From NCBI GenBank assembly GCA_026417995.1, contig JAOACF010000008.1, forward strand, positions 1 through 39,102: a DNA stretch of 39,102 nucleotides. Reading direction: 5' to 3'. The position numbers and the translations under genes were made by a program. The notes beneath the pieces were generated by a model. It was not told where the DNA came from. It did not search any database and worked only from the letters and a program-made list of their open reading frames with translations. The DNA is from Negativicutes bacterium (lineage in GTDB: Bacteria; Bacillota; Negativicutes; Sporomusales; JAOACF01). The first letter of the stretch is position 1, and each line of letters begins with the position of its first letter. This document shows, one piece after another, positions 32,789 to 39,011 of this stretch.

Positions 32789-33903
32789 TCCACAGCCTCC
32801 TGACTTACGACTTCATATGCAATTTTGTTTGCTATGAGATAATCCTTAAAGCCTTGGGCTTGAAAAAAATCAATGCCCGGCAGTTTCAACACAACATTCC
32901 ATTTGGTTGGTTTGGGACTATACGGCTGTTGCGCGGGAAACTGGATTGGCGGCATTGCCGGTGGCGCAGGCTGAACCGATGGCGCAGCCTTTGCCGTTTC
33001 CGCGCGTTCTATTGCCAACTGCGCTGCACGATCCTCGCGCTCCCGGCGTTTTTCCACTTCGGTTTCAATGTAGGCTTTTAAAGCCATAATATCCATCGCA
33101 TCAATGCGGCTTTCGATTTCTTCAAACTTGAGCGGCGTCGCGAGGCCGGCACTCAGCTGCTCGCACATAAATTTCGCCATCTCGATTTTCTGTTTTCGGA
33201 AAAACTCAGCTTCCCGCTCTTTCGTCTGGATATCCAGAAACCAGGCGGCTTTCATTTCGATTTCCTCAATAATTTCCTTTTTGGTGATTGTCCGATTGAG
33301 CCATCTGTCCGCAATAGCAATCTGGCTGCTATATTTTCCCTCCAGACCAAGTTGACGGGCCACTTCGTTGATGATCTCTTGAACCATCAGGGCTTTTTCT
33401 TCCCGGCGCTTATTTTCGTAGACCTCCAGTTGCTCCTTAATGGGACGCTCAACCGACTCAACCAGGGCAAGCAGTTCTTTTATCTGTAGTTCAAATTCGG
33501 CGTACGGCTTTTCAAGCTCACGTTTTACTTGCAGCCTGAATTTGCCGATTTTTGTTCGTAGCGAGGCAATCTCTTTCTGGGTTCTTTCCATGTCTTTGAG
33601 ATTGTCATCGTTTACAACCAGGCCAGTGTAGCGTTCGATCTTGCCAGCAAGAGACTGTTTGATCTCGTCAAAGTTCCACTTGAATTCTTGAACGATTGAC
33701 AATGTTTTGGGCTCCAGGTCGATAGCTGCCGGTAAGACCGTAGCCTCGTTCACGTTTTCGGTAGATTCGTTCACGATTTCAGCCGTTTTTGTTATGGTTT
33801 TCGGCTTATCGTTCACGGCTTCAGGCATTTTCGGTACGTCTAGGCCTGCGGTAATGGCCTGAACGGTGCCGGTGATGCCGTCTGTTTTTTTATGTCTAGC
33901 CAT
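32785..33903 (-). CDS. DUF1351 coiled-coil protein
   Basis: A 372-residue protein. The central 80-230 region (FKWNFDEIKQSLAGKIERYT, KIGKFRLQVKRELEKPYAEF) fits DUF1351, often found beside phage recombination genes. It is mostly long coiled coil, with a proline-rich linker and a small C-terminal domain (VVLKLPGIDFFQAQGFKDYL). ATG 33903 follows AAAGGTGGTG; the ORF-track start lies in that site. Confidence 0.82.
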   Translation of the reverse strand: MARHKKTDGITGTVQAITAGLDVPKMPEAVNDKPKTITKTAEIVNESTENVNEATVLPAAIDLEPKTLSIVQEFKWNFDEIKQSLAGKIERYTGLVVNDDNLKDMERTQKEIASLRTKIGKFRLQVKRELEKPYAEFELQIKELLALVESVERPIKEQLEVYENKRREEKALMVQEIINEVARQLGLEGKYSSQIAIADRWLNRTITKKEIIEEIEMKAAWFLDIQTKEREAEFFRKQKIEMAKFMCEQLSAGLATPLKFEEIESRIDAMDIMALKAYIETEVEKRREREDRAAQLAIERAETAKAAPSVQPAPPAMPPIQFPAQQPYSPKPTKWNVVLKLPGIDFFQAQGFKDYLIANKIAYEVVSQEAVE

Positions 33904-33948
33904 TTTCGCACCACCTTTCATGCATAATCGGCATAAACTCGGGGTAAA

Positions 33949-34107
33949 TTAGGAATACGGATGGGCTTGTCCTTTCGACAGCGTAAAAAATATTTGCAGT
34001 CTGGCTTGGTTGACTAGCCGGCGGACATTTTCCTTGCTGGCCACCACCAGGCGGTTTGCCTTCGGGTCATAGATAACTTTTTCACAAAAATCAATAACCT
34101 TCGCCAT
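33949..34107 (-). CDS. Small hypothetical protein
   Basis: A 52-residue gene missed by the ORF track: MAKVIDFCEKVIYDPKANRL and a basic C-terminal half. GGTGAGCAG precedes the ATG, and it overlaps the upstream gene by 17 bases. Function unknown. Confidence 0.65.
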   Translation of the reverse strand: MAKVIDFCEKVIYDPKANRLVVASKENVRRLVNQARLQIFFTLSKGQAHPYS

Positions 34108-34603
34108 TCTGCTCACCATCTTTCAGCCAGCTATGCGTAAAGCCATAGCAGCGAATGTTTTCCTTTCCAATCCATACGCTTCTGCTATATCGTGTATAAC
34201 CATTGCTTTCGACCCAGCGTCCAAAGCCATCGTCTTTTTTAAGTGACGCAATTAGCTGTTCAACTGGAATCTGCTGCTCTGTCGCCCATTTTTGCACTTT
34301 AGTCACAGGAACAAATACATAGTCTCCCTTTTCCATTCCGATATCTTTACCTTTAGTGACGATCCAGCGACGCAAGTTGTCTACCCACTGGGATTGCCGG
34401 TCTTGCTGAAGCGAGACTTTGATATTCAATCTGTCAATAGCTTCTTCCAGCACGGCTACGACCTCGTCTAACGTTGCCCCTGTTTCCTCTTGCGCGATGC
34501 GCAGCACTTCGACGAACATGCGATATCTCTCTCTCGGAAGCAGGTTACGGCTTAGCCGATGCGCAGTAATTGTAGCGCGTTCAAGTACTTTGTAATTACT
34601 CAT
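34091..34603 (-). CDS. Hypothetical early protein
   Basis: A 170-residue protein with a helical N-terminal half (RYRMFVEVLRIAQEETGATL) and a C-terminal half that looks like a winged-helix DNA-binding region (VQKWATEQQIPVEQLIASLK then GYTRYSRSVWIGKENIRCYG). The C-terminal pattern resembles domains that read a substrate-specific DNA end, but I cannot name a family. ATG follows GGGTGATG. Confidence 0.7.
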   Translation of the reverse strand: MSNYKVLERATITAHRLSRNLLPRERYRMFVEVLRIAQEETGATLDEVVAVLEEAIDRLNIKVSLQQDRQSQWVDNLRRWIVTKGKDIGMEKGDYVFVPVTKVQKWATEQQIPVEQLIASLKKDDGFGRWVESNGYTRYSRSVWIGKENIRCYGFTHSWLKDGEQNGEGY

Positions 34604-34670
34604 ATCATCACCCTGTTGCTTTTTTAATTTGACTGTTTTACAATTAACTTAGGTAATTTTTGTTAGGCCG

Positions 34671-34757
34671 CTATATGCGGTCTTTTTCTTTTGCGCCCAA
34701 GCTTAGGCACTCATCCGGGATGCAGAATTTCTTACGCGGGCACCGGTTACAGTTCAA
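34671..34757 (-). CDS. Tiny Cys-rich protein
   Basis: A 28-residue frame starting at TTG after AGGGGGTG: NCNRCPRKKFCIPDEC has four cysteines and looks like a zinc knuckle. A candidate only, because of its size. Confidence 0.5.
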   Translation of the reverse strand: MNCNRCPRKKFCIPDECLSLGAKEKDRI

Positions 34758-34772
34758 CTTTTTCACCCCCTC

Positions 34773-34886
34773 TCACTGAAACCAAATGCCGCGCCCGACG
34801 GATAACCCGATATGGAACGCGATATATGTACACGCCAAGATGATCGCAAAGAACGTCACCTTGTCGTCTAACCGGGATTTAGTCAC
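34773..34886 (-). CDS. Tiny membrane protein
   Basis: A 37-residue frame starting at GTG after a strong GAGAGGAGAGG: charged start (TKSRLDDKV) and one membrane segment (TFFAIILACTYIAFHIGLSV). Missed by the ORF track. Function unknown. Confidence 0.6.
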   Translation of the reverse strand: MTKSRLDDKVTFFAIILACTYIAFHIGLSVGRGIWFQ

Positions 34887-34945
34887 GTTAGCCCTCTCCT
34901 CTCCCATGGTTGTCCAAATTATTTGTAAAAATTTTATAAATCAAC

Positions 34946-34965
34946 TAATTTAGACGGCTAAATTC
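34946..34965. promoter_or_regulatory. Inverted repeat in AT-rich gap
   Basis: AATTTAG and CTAAATT flank ACGG in the AT-rich gap 34887-35002. A weak TTAGCC-17-TATAAA promoter pair can be drawn on the minus strand here. The gap may be a secondary start for the downstream early genes. Confidence 0.35.
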
Positions 34966-34977
34966 GACACTAATGGG

Positions 34978-35002
34978 TAAAAATTTTTGCGGCCAGGCCG
35001 CA
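34978..35002 (-). terminator. Hairpin, probable weak terminator
   Basis: TGCGGC and GCCGCA pair tightly right after the stop codon of the 35003 gene. The following AAAAATTTTT has its T-run displaced by several bases, which weakens the call. Confidence 0.45.
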
Positions 35003-35179
35003 TCAATCAGGAAACACCCATTTTACGCTCTGCGTCCAGCAGTCCCAGAACACTACCATCTCGCTGCCGGTCTTATCGATCAGCCGGCGACCGTAAGGGA
35101 ATAGCGGAAAATCCTCGACAATTACGGAACCAGGTGCAAAATTGTCAGCGATGAATTGCTCGACTGCTGCGCCGGACAT
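35003..35179 (-). CDS. Small hypothetical protein
   Basis: A 58-residue gene missed by the ORF track: MSGAAVEQFIADNFAPGSVI and an aromatic C-terminus (VVFWDCWTQSVKWVFPD). AAGGGGGTG precedes the ATG. It overlaps the end of the upstream gene by 58 bases. Function unknown. Confidence 0.7.
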   Translation of the reverse strand: MSGAAVEQFIADNFAPGSVIVEDFPLFPYGRRLIDKTGSEMVVFWDCWTQSVKWVFPD

Positions 35180-35334
35180 TCCCGCACCCCCTTCCCGGCT
35201 CGTTTGCTCAGCGCATAAACAATAGCGTTGGCGATGTTTTCAGCTTCGCTGTCAGGCAGTTGGTCCAGAGGGCACATGATGCCGTTGACTTTAAACCCCA
35301 GGCACGTAAAGGTTATCTCTTTCTGCTTCACCAC
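35122..35334 (-). CDS. Small hypothetical protein
   Basis: A 70-residue protein; the first 48 residues look folded (FKVNGIMCPLDQLPDSEAEN, IANAIVYALSKRAG). The last 20 lie in the next gene in another frame and look like a late read-out, so the end may be a mutated stop. GTG follows GAGGTGATGA. Confidence 0.65.
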   Translation of the reverse strand: MVKQKEITFTCLGFKVNGIMCPLDQLPDSEAENIANAIVYALSKRAGKGVRECPAQQSSNSSLTILHLVP

Positions 35335-35345
35335 TCATCACCTCG

Positions 35346-35561
35346 CTACAATCTATGCCGGCCTCTCTCGTTCCAGAATTCTAATAACATTTCGGTATAG
35401 TCCACCGCCCAGGCAGACGCTTTAGGGTACAGCTCCTGCGGCACATCATCGAATTTCTTTAACCCGAATTGACAGCATATCTCACGTTTTAAGATCACGA
35501 CTTTGCTGCGCAGTCTGGCCTGTTGATAATCAATAAAGGTCACAAACTCGCGCTTGGTCAT
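35346..35561 (-). CDS. Small hypothetical phage protein
   Basis: A 71-residue helical protein (REFVTFIDYQQARLRSKVVI, AVDYTEMLLEFWNERG). ATG follows GGAGG. Similar small early proteins are common in Firmicutes phages, but I cannot name a family. Confidence 0.7.
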   Translation of the reverse strand: MTKREFVTFIDYQQARLRSKVVILKREICCQFGLKKFDDVPQELYPKASAWAVDYTEMLLEFWNERGRHRL

Positions 35562-35626
35562 GGGGCCTCCTTACAGGTTTTTTGTACCTCCCGTCGAAGT
35601 TTGACGCTGGAAGGGAGGTGATGACA

Positions 35627-35941
35627 TTGGGCGAATATGCAAAAGATCTTTATTCCCACATAATCAAAACCATTAAGGTAAAAGAGAAACGTCTTACTGA
35701 AAATCAAGATTTGCGTGTTACCCTTCTCCACTATCCGGATCTTGAGATAACTGAGATAGGTCGCCTAGGAAACGAATACCTATTCTTTTCTGGGGTTTCT
35801 CCTGAATCTGGCGATACCACTCTTCTCCTTCCTGCCGAACCGACTCCAGTAAGGATTGATGTAGTGGATCGCAAGGCTGTGTCGCAAACAACAGCAAGAA
35901 AGCGAATTGGATTTTGTGGAGACGTCTCAACAAATCAATAG
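35627..35941 (+). CDS. Rightward hypothetical protein
   Basis: A 104-residue protein on the plus strand: GEYAKDLYSHIIKTIKVKEK, then DLRVTLLHYPDLEITEIGRL. The TTG at 35627 is preferred because GAAGGGAGGTGAT stands just before it; ATG 35621 lies too close. It shares this exact ribosome site with the rightward DUF2513 gene and, like it, is followed by the same plus-strand terminator hairpin. It conflicts with the leftward frame 35718..36008; I favour this one because of the matching signals on both sides. Confidence 0.6.
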   Translation: MGEYAKDLYSHIIKTIKVKEKRLTENQDLRVTLLHYPDLEITEIGRLGNEYLFFSGVSPESGDTTLLLPAEPTPVRIDVVDRKAVSQTTARKRIGFCGDVSTNQ

Positions 35942-36008
35942 TCTCATCAATCTTTTCTTCACCCCCGCTACCGCTGTCACCGGTGGCGGTTTTTTGTTGC
36001 TCGTCCAT
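35718..36008 (-). CDS. Leftward hypothetical frame (conflicts with 35627..35941)
   Basis: A 96-residue frame with a good AAAGGAGGTG before its ATG. It fits the direction of the early operon. Its first 13 residues (MDEQQKTATGDSG) are nearly the same as those of the 36410..36667 frame, because both begin in the repeated hairpin. The middle is plausibly helical (DETIDLLRRLHKIQFAFLLL), but the end looks random. It overlaps the plus-strand gene for 224 bases, so at most one is likely a main product. Confidence 0.4.
   Translation of the reverse strand: MDEQQKTATGDSGSGGEEKIDETIDLLRRLHKIQFAFLLLFATQPCDPLHQSLLESVRQEGEEWYRQIQEKPQKRIGIRFLGDLSQLSQDPDSGEG
35970..35995 (+). terminator. Plus-strand terminator, repeat copy 1
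   Basis: ACCGCTGTCACCGGTGGCGGT folds into a nine-pair stem (three G-U pairs) with a TTTTTT tail, 29 bases after the rightward gene. A nearly identical copy follows the DUF2513 gene. The same DNA encodes the first residues of leftward frames. Confidence 0.65.
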
Positions 36009-36058
36009 CTCACTCACCTCCTTTGTATTGGGTAGGAAATTAATGGATTTTGCCGAAG

Positions 36059-36081
36059 TATCACCTCGAAGGGAGGTGATA
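36059..36081 (+). promoter_or_regulatory. Hairpin that sequesters the DUF2513 ribosome site
   Basis: TATCACCTC and GAGGTGATA are a perfect nine-base inverted repeat with loop GAAGG. The right arm is the ribosome site of the DUF2513 gene, so the folded RNA would hide it. Confidence 0.65.
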
Positions 36082-36084
36082 GTC

Positions 36085-36456
36085 GTGAAATTAGATCTAG
36101 ATTTGATGCGAAAAATTTTGCTGACAATTGAAGAGAAAGCCGTTTTTGGTACTTACTTATCACTGAAAGACTTAACTGACGATCCTGCTGAACATCCTAA
36201 GTACGCTTATCATGTTATGCTTTTGCTGGACGATGACCTAATAGTAACTGCACAAGCACCGCTTTTGGGTTTGGGGTATCCGGACTATCCCATTGAACGT
36301 TTAACGATGAAGGGCCACAATTTTTTAAATAATATCCGCGATGACACAGTGTGGAGAAAAGTTAAAGATGTTCTGATAAAAGTCGGCTCTACTGCTTCAT
36401 TGGACATTATCAAGACTGTAGCAAGTCGCATTGTGGCAGATTTAACAAAAATTTAG
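36085..36456 (+). CDS. DUF2513 protein (rightward)
   Basis: A 123-residue protein with the DUF2513 pattern: KLDLDLMRKILLTIEE at the start, YHVMLLLDDDLIV, ERLTMKGHNFLNNIRDDTVW and VGSTASLDIIKTVAS. This family is frequent in prophages near the regulators; its function is unknown, although the fold looks like a winged helix. The GTG at 36085 follows GAAGGGAGGTGATAGTC; the ORF-track start is far upstream. It lies opposite to the early operon, so it is probably expressed in the lysogen. Confidence 0.88.
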   Translation: MKLDLDLMRKILLTIEEKAVFGTYLSLKDLTDDPAEHPKYAYHVMLLLDDDLIVTAQAPLLGLGYPDYPIERLTMKGHNFLNNIRDDTVWRKVKDVLIKVGSTASLDIIKTVASRIVADLTKI

Positions 36457-36667
36457 CTTCCGCCTCAATTGCTGCATCAAATGCATCCCTAAGCCCGTCA
36501 TATTCTGGCATCGGTACCCAAGACGAATTTCTCGCTACAACTTCTGCTAAAGCCTCCTTGTTTTCAATTAGTGCTTTGAGTCGACGATGACACCTGTCTT
36601 TCTTGATATGAAGTTGATATTTTTCACCCCCGCTGTCACCGGTGGCGGTTTTTTGTTGCCCATCCAT
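36410..36667 (-). CDS. Hypothetical early protein
   Basis: An 85-residue frame after the leftward XRE gene. ATG follows AAAGGAGGTG. The first 14 residues come from the repeated hairpin; the rest looks like a real helical protein (RLKALIENKEALAEVVARNS, LRDAFDAAIEAEAKFLLNL). It overlaps the end of the DUF2513 gene by 47 bases only. Confidence 0.6.
   Translation of the reverse strand: MDGQQKTATGDSGGEKYQLHIKKDRCHRRLKALIENKEALAEVVARNSSWVPMPEYDGLRDAFDAAIEAEAKFLLNLPQCDLLQS
36630..36654 (+). terminator. Plus-strand terminator, repeat copy 2
   Basis: Same hairpin as at 35970, lacking six bases (ACCGCT), with a TTTTTT tail. It lies about 175 bases after the DUF2513 stop codon and would stop rightward transcripts before they reach the regulator region. 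Confidence 0.6.
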
Positions 36668-36750
36668 TCCCTTCCACCTCCTTTTTACCAACGGCGGTAT
36701 TTTAATCTGCTAAACGGGCATACTGTCGCTGTCTAACCGATCAAGAATTG

Positions 36751-36981
36751 TTATGCAGTTTGGTCAGTGGCGGCTGGGTCTGAATCGTTCAGCATCTCGG
36801 CCACCGATACGCCCAGGGCCGCGGCGAGTTTTTGTAATGTAATACCGCCGGGATTTTTTAATTGGCCGGTTTCGATTTTACTGATAGAGCTTTGAGGTAC
36901 ACCAGATTTTTCTGATAGCTCAGTTTGGCTGAGCCCTCTTAAATCTCGAAAAAACAATATTTTTTGCGCTATTGTACTCAT
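36751..36981 (-). CDS. XRE regulator, first gene of the early operon (Cro-like position)
   Basis: A 76-residue HTH protein: FRDLRGLSQTELSEKSGVPQ, SSISKIETGQL, then a helical end. ATG 36981 follows GGAGGTGG; the ORF-track start lies in that site. It is the first gene under the strong leftward promoter at 37012-37040, the place of Cro in lambda-like switches. Confidence 0.88.
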   Translation of the reverse strand: MSTIAQKILFFRDLRGLSQTELSEKSGVPQSSISKIETGQLKNPGGITLQKLAAALGVSVAEMLNDSDPAATDQTA

Positions 36982-37011
36982 ATCACCACCTCCATTCATA
37001 TTTTGATTATT

Positions 37012-37040
37012 ATTTTATTCAAGTTTGAATGGCTTGTCAA
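37012..37040 (-). promoter_or_regulatory. Early leftward promoter of switch 1
   Basis: TTGACA (37035-37040) and TAAAAT (37012-37017), exactly 17 bases apart, on the minus strand. It is the best sigma-70-type promoter seen for the early operon. Confidence 0.9.
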
Positions 37041-37094
37041 TTCATTTTTGAATGGGTTTACTAAAAAAATATGTGCTATAATTCAAATAAGAAT
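37017..37094. promoter_or_regulatory. Three operators of switch 1 and rightward -10
   Basis: Three 14-base dyads: ATTCAAGTTTGAAT (37017-37030), ATTCATTTTTGAAT (37040-37053) and ATTCAAATAAGAAT (37081-37094). The first lies between the -10 and -35 of the leftward promoter, the second touches its -35, and the third overlaps the rightward start region. An extended -10 TGCTATAAT (37074-37082) serves the rightward XRE gene. Confidence 0.85.
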
Positions 37095-37111
37095 AATATT
37101 TGAGGTGCACA

Positions 37112-37414
37112 ATGGAAATCGGAAAGGCTATTAAGCTAATTCGCGAACAACAAGGATTGAGCATGACCGCACTTGCTAAAAAAGCTGGTATTGGTCAATC
37201 AACCATAAGTCACATAGAAAACGATAATACACAACCCACCTTTGACGTGCTAGAGCGCATTATCACCGCCCTCGGCTATACCCTCTCCGACTTTTTCGCC
37301 GGGGACAAGCCGGAACTGGAGCCTGACCTAAGACGGCTCTTAGACGCGGCTAAACGGCTTACGCCAGAGGAACGGGAAAAGCTAACGGATTTACTAAACA
37401 CGATGAAAGGCTGA
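37112..37414 (+). CDS. XRE regulator, probable lysogeny repressor of switch 1
   Basis: A 100-residue protein: HTH (IREQQGLSMTALAKKAGIGQ, STISHIENDNTQPTF) in the first 65 residues, then a short helical end (LDAAKRLTPEEREKLTDLLN). It has no protease-like LexA domain, so SOS cleavage is not expected. ATG 37112 follows GAGGTG. Divergent from the Cro-like gene across the three operators. Confidence 0.85.
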   Translation: MEIGKAIKLIREQQGLSMTALAKKAGIGQSTISHIENDNTQPTFDVLERIITALGYTLSDFFAGDKPELEPDLRRLLDAAKRLTPEEREKLTDLLNTMKG

Positions 37415-37420
37415 TTAAAA

Positions 37421-37792
37421 ATGGAACAAATTTTAAAAGAAATACTCAGTGCTGTTAAAAGCTTAGACAATAAAGTAAGCGATATTGATAAGCGTCTCAA
37501 TAATCTTGAAACTGACGTCACTGAAATTAAAACCGATATCGCAGGCATGAAAACTGATATCGCAAACCTCGAAGGACAAATGATAGAAACCAATCAGATT
37601 GTCAAAGCCCTGCTTCACCGTAGTGAAGAAACCGACGCCAAACTTGAAAGTTTAGCTGTGAATACCGCCAGCCGCTATTCTGTTGAACGCCTTGAAAAAG
37701 CGATTGACCGCGTGGCAACCGACATGAACTACTTAGTTCGTAAATCCGTTGAACATGATGACGATATTCGCGAACTGCGCCGGGCGAAGTAA
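37421..37792 (+). CDS. Coiled-coil protein following the repressor
   Basis: A 123-residue protein of heptad repeats (LDNKVSDIDKRLNNLETDVT, EIKTDIAGMKTDIANLE) that starts seven bases after the repressor. The ribosome site is weak, so coupling is likely. It may modify the repressor or act as a partner of another phage protein; unknown. Confidence 0.75.
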   Translation: MEQILKEILSAVKSLDNKVSDIDKRLNNLETDVTEIKTDIAGMKTDIANLEGQMIETNQIVKALLHRSEETDAKLESLAVNTASRYSVERLEKAIDRVATDMNYLVRKSVEHDDDIRELRRAK

Positions 37793-38059
37793 CTACCCCG
37801 CCTGCTCCATCGCCGCCGGCCCCGGCTCGACTGTCGCCGCCTGGTCGTCGTGCGGCTTTACGCCACAATCTCGGTCAAAAAAAATCGTCCAATCAAATCC
37901 CAGTGCCTGTCCAATCTTTTGAGCTATTTCTGGACTTGGCCTGCGGCGCCCGTTTACTATTTGCGTAAAATATGAGCGCTCAATCCCAATTGAATTTGCA
38001 GCTTTTTGGTGCGTTAATTTTTTGTTATGCAACACTTGCTCTAACCATACTCTTTTCAC
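37793..38059 (-). CDS. XRE regulator of switch 2 (Cro-like position)
   Basis: An 88-residue protein: HTH LTHQKAANSIGIERSYFTQI and VNGRRRPSPEIAQKIGQALG, then a low-complexity tail. GTG follows GGAGGTGAG. It is read from a TTGACA-17-TAAAAT promoter and runs head-on into the switch 1 repressor operon; the two stop codons are next to each other. Confidence 0.88.
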   Translation of the reverse strand: MKRVWLEQVLHNKKLTHQKAANSIGIERSYFTQIVNGRRRPSPEIAQKIGQALGFDWTIFFDRDCGVKPHDDQAATVEPGPAAMEQAG

Positions 38060-38073
38060 TTTCTCACCTCCTT

Positions 38074-38195
38074 GTGGCGTAAAGCTACTTTCACTATTTA
38101 TTTTAGTGGCATATCGCTACAATGTCAACAGATTTTTAAATAAAATGTATCTTTTCGCCGCAGGCATTTTTGTGGCGTACTGCAACATCTATAAT
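38074..38195. promoter_or_regulatory. Divergent promoters and three operators of switch 2
   Basis: Three 15-base dyads of the form GTGGC-N5-GCWAC: GTGGCGTAAAGCTAC (38074-38088), GTGGCATATCGCTAC (38106-38120) and GTGGCGTACTGCAAC (38172-38186). The leftward promoter is TTGACA (38123-38128), 17 bases, TAAAAT (38100-38105), with the second operator inside. A rightward TATAAT lies at 38190-38195, just after the third operator. Confidence 0.85.
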
Positions 38196-38214
38196 ATACT
38201 TAAGAGGTGTTGTC

Positions 38215-38616
38215 ATGCTTGGCGAAAAACTTAAATCATTAAGGGAACAAAAAGGAATAACCCAGCAAGAAATGGCTGATATATTAGGAATTGCTCGCGG
38301 CACATATGCACATTATGAAATAGACCGGCGCGAACCTGACAACGCCACCCTCGCCCGCCTGGCCGACTTCTTCGGCGTCACAACCGACTATCTCCTCGGC
38401 CGCACGGACAACCCTTCCGACCCCAACGCCGAAGCAATCGCTAAAATTGACGACGCCCTGGCTGGCGACCCCGAACTTCTCGCCTTCTGGGAGGAAACAA
38501 AAAAGCGCCCTGACCTGCAATTGTTCTTAAAACAAGTCAAGAGCGCAACGCCGAAGGCGATTAAACAGATGATCGCCATCATCAAGGCTATCGAGGATGA
38601 GGAAGCAAACGAGTAA
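38215..38616 (+). CDS. XRE regulator of switch 2 (repressor-like)
   Basis: A 133-residue protein: HTH LREQKGITQQEMADILGIAR, HYEIDRREPDNATL and TTDYLLGRTD, typical of Firmicutes phage repressors, then a helical C-terminal domain (LLAFWEETKKRPDLQLFLKQ) without a LexA-type protease. ATG 38215 follows AAGAGGTG. It faces the 37793 regulator across three operators. Confidence 0.9.
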   Translation: MLGEKLKSLREQKGITQQEMADILGIARGTYAHYEIDRREPDNATLARLADFFGVTTDYLLGRTDNPSDPNAEAIAKIDDALAGDPELLAFWEETKKRPDLQLFLKQVKSATPKAIKQMIAIIKAIEDEEANE

Positions 38617-38638
38617 AACAAAAACCGCCCGAAGGCGG
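38615..38638 (-). terminator. Terminator after the HicB-like gene
   Basis: CCGCC-TTCG-GGCGG with tail TTTTTGTTTT on the minus strand. In the other direction the hairpin also follows the XRE gene, with a poorer T-run. Confidence 0.85.
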
Positions 38639-38642
38639 CTAT

Positions 38643-39011
38643 CTATTTCTTCAAAGGTCTACCAATACCAGACGACAATAAGTACGCTGTCAACTGGTTT
38701 AAACTTACGTTTTCTTCTTTGGCCTTGCGTACCAGATCACGATGCAAAGATTTTGGCACCCTAACAACAAATTTGCCACTGTAATCTTCTTCACTGTTAA
38801 CCGGCTCAGGTATGGTAATGCCTTCTTCCAGGGCGCATTCAATCCATGCCCGCATGGCATCGTTAATCATGCGCACAGTATCTTCCAGTGTTTCACCCTG
38901 AGTAATACAGCCAGGCAGTTCAGGCACTACACCAACAAAGCCGCCCTCCTCTGCTGGAATTATTTCAAAGCGATAAGGGAGAGACAGGTAGTACTCAAGC
39001 TCTTTTTTCAT
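38643..39011 (-). CDS. hicB: HicB-like antitoxin
   Basis: A 122-residue protein. The N-terminal half is the HicB fold (FEIIPAEEGGFVGVVPELPG, CITQGETLEDTVRMINDAM); the C-terminal half is a ribbon-helix-helix (GKFVVRVPKSLHRDLVRKAK). HicB blocks the HicA RNase and represses its own operon. ATG overlaps the upstream stop (TAATG). It probably stabilises the element or acts in phage defence. Confidence 0.9.
   Translation of the reverse strand: MKKELEYYLSLPYRFEIIPAEEGGFVGVVPELPGCITQGETLEDTVRMINDAMRAWIECALEEGITIPEPVNSEEDYSGKFVVRVPKSLHRDLVRKAKEENVSLNQLTAYLLSSGIGRPLKK

Noticed and set aside
34667-34690. Plus-strand terminator (GGCCGC/GCGGTC followed by TTTTTCTTTT)
   Set aside because: No plus-strand gene leads to it, and it lies inside a small leftward frame; it may be chance from Lys-rich codons.
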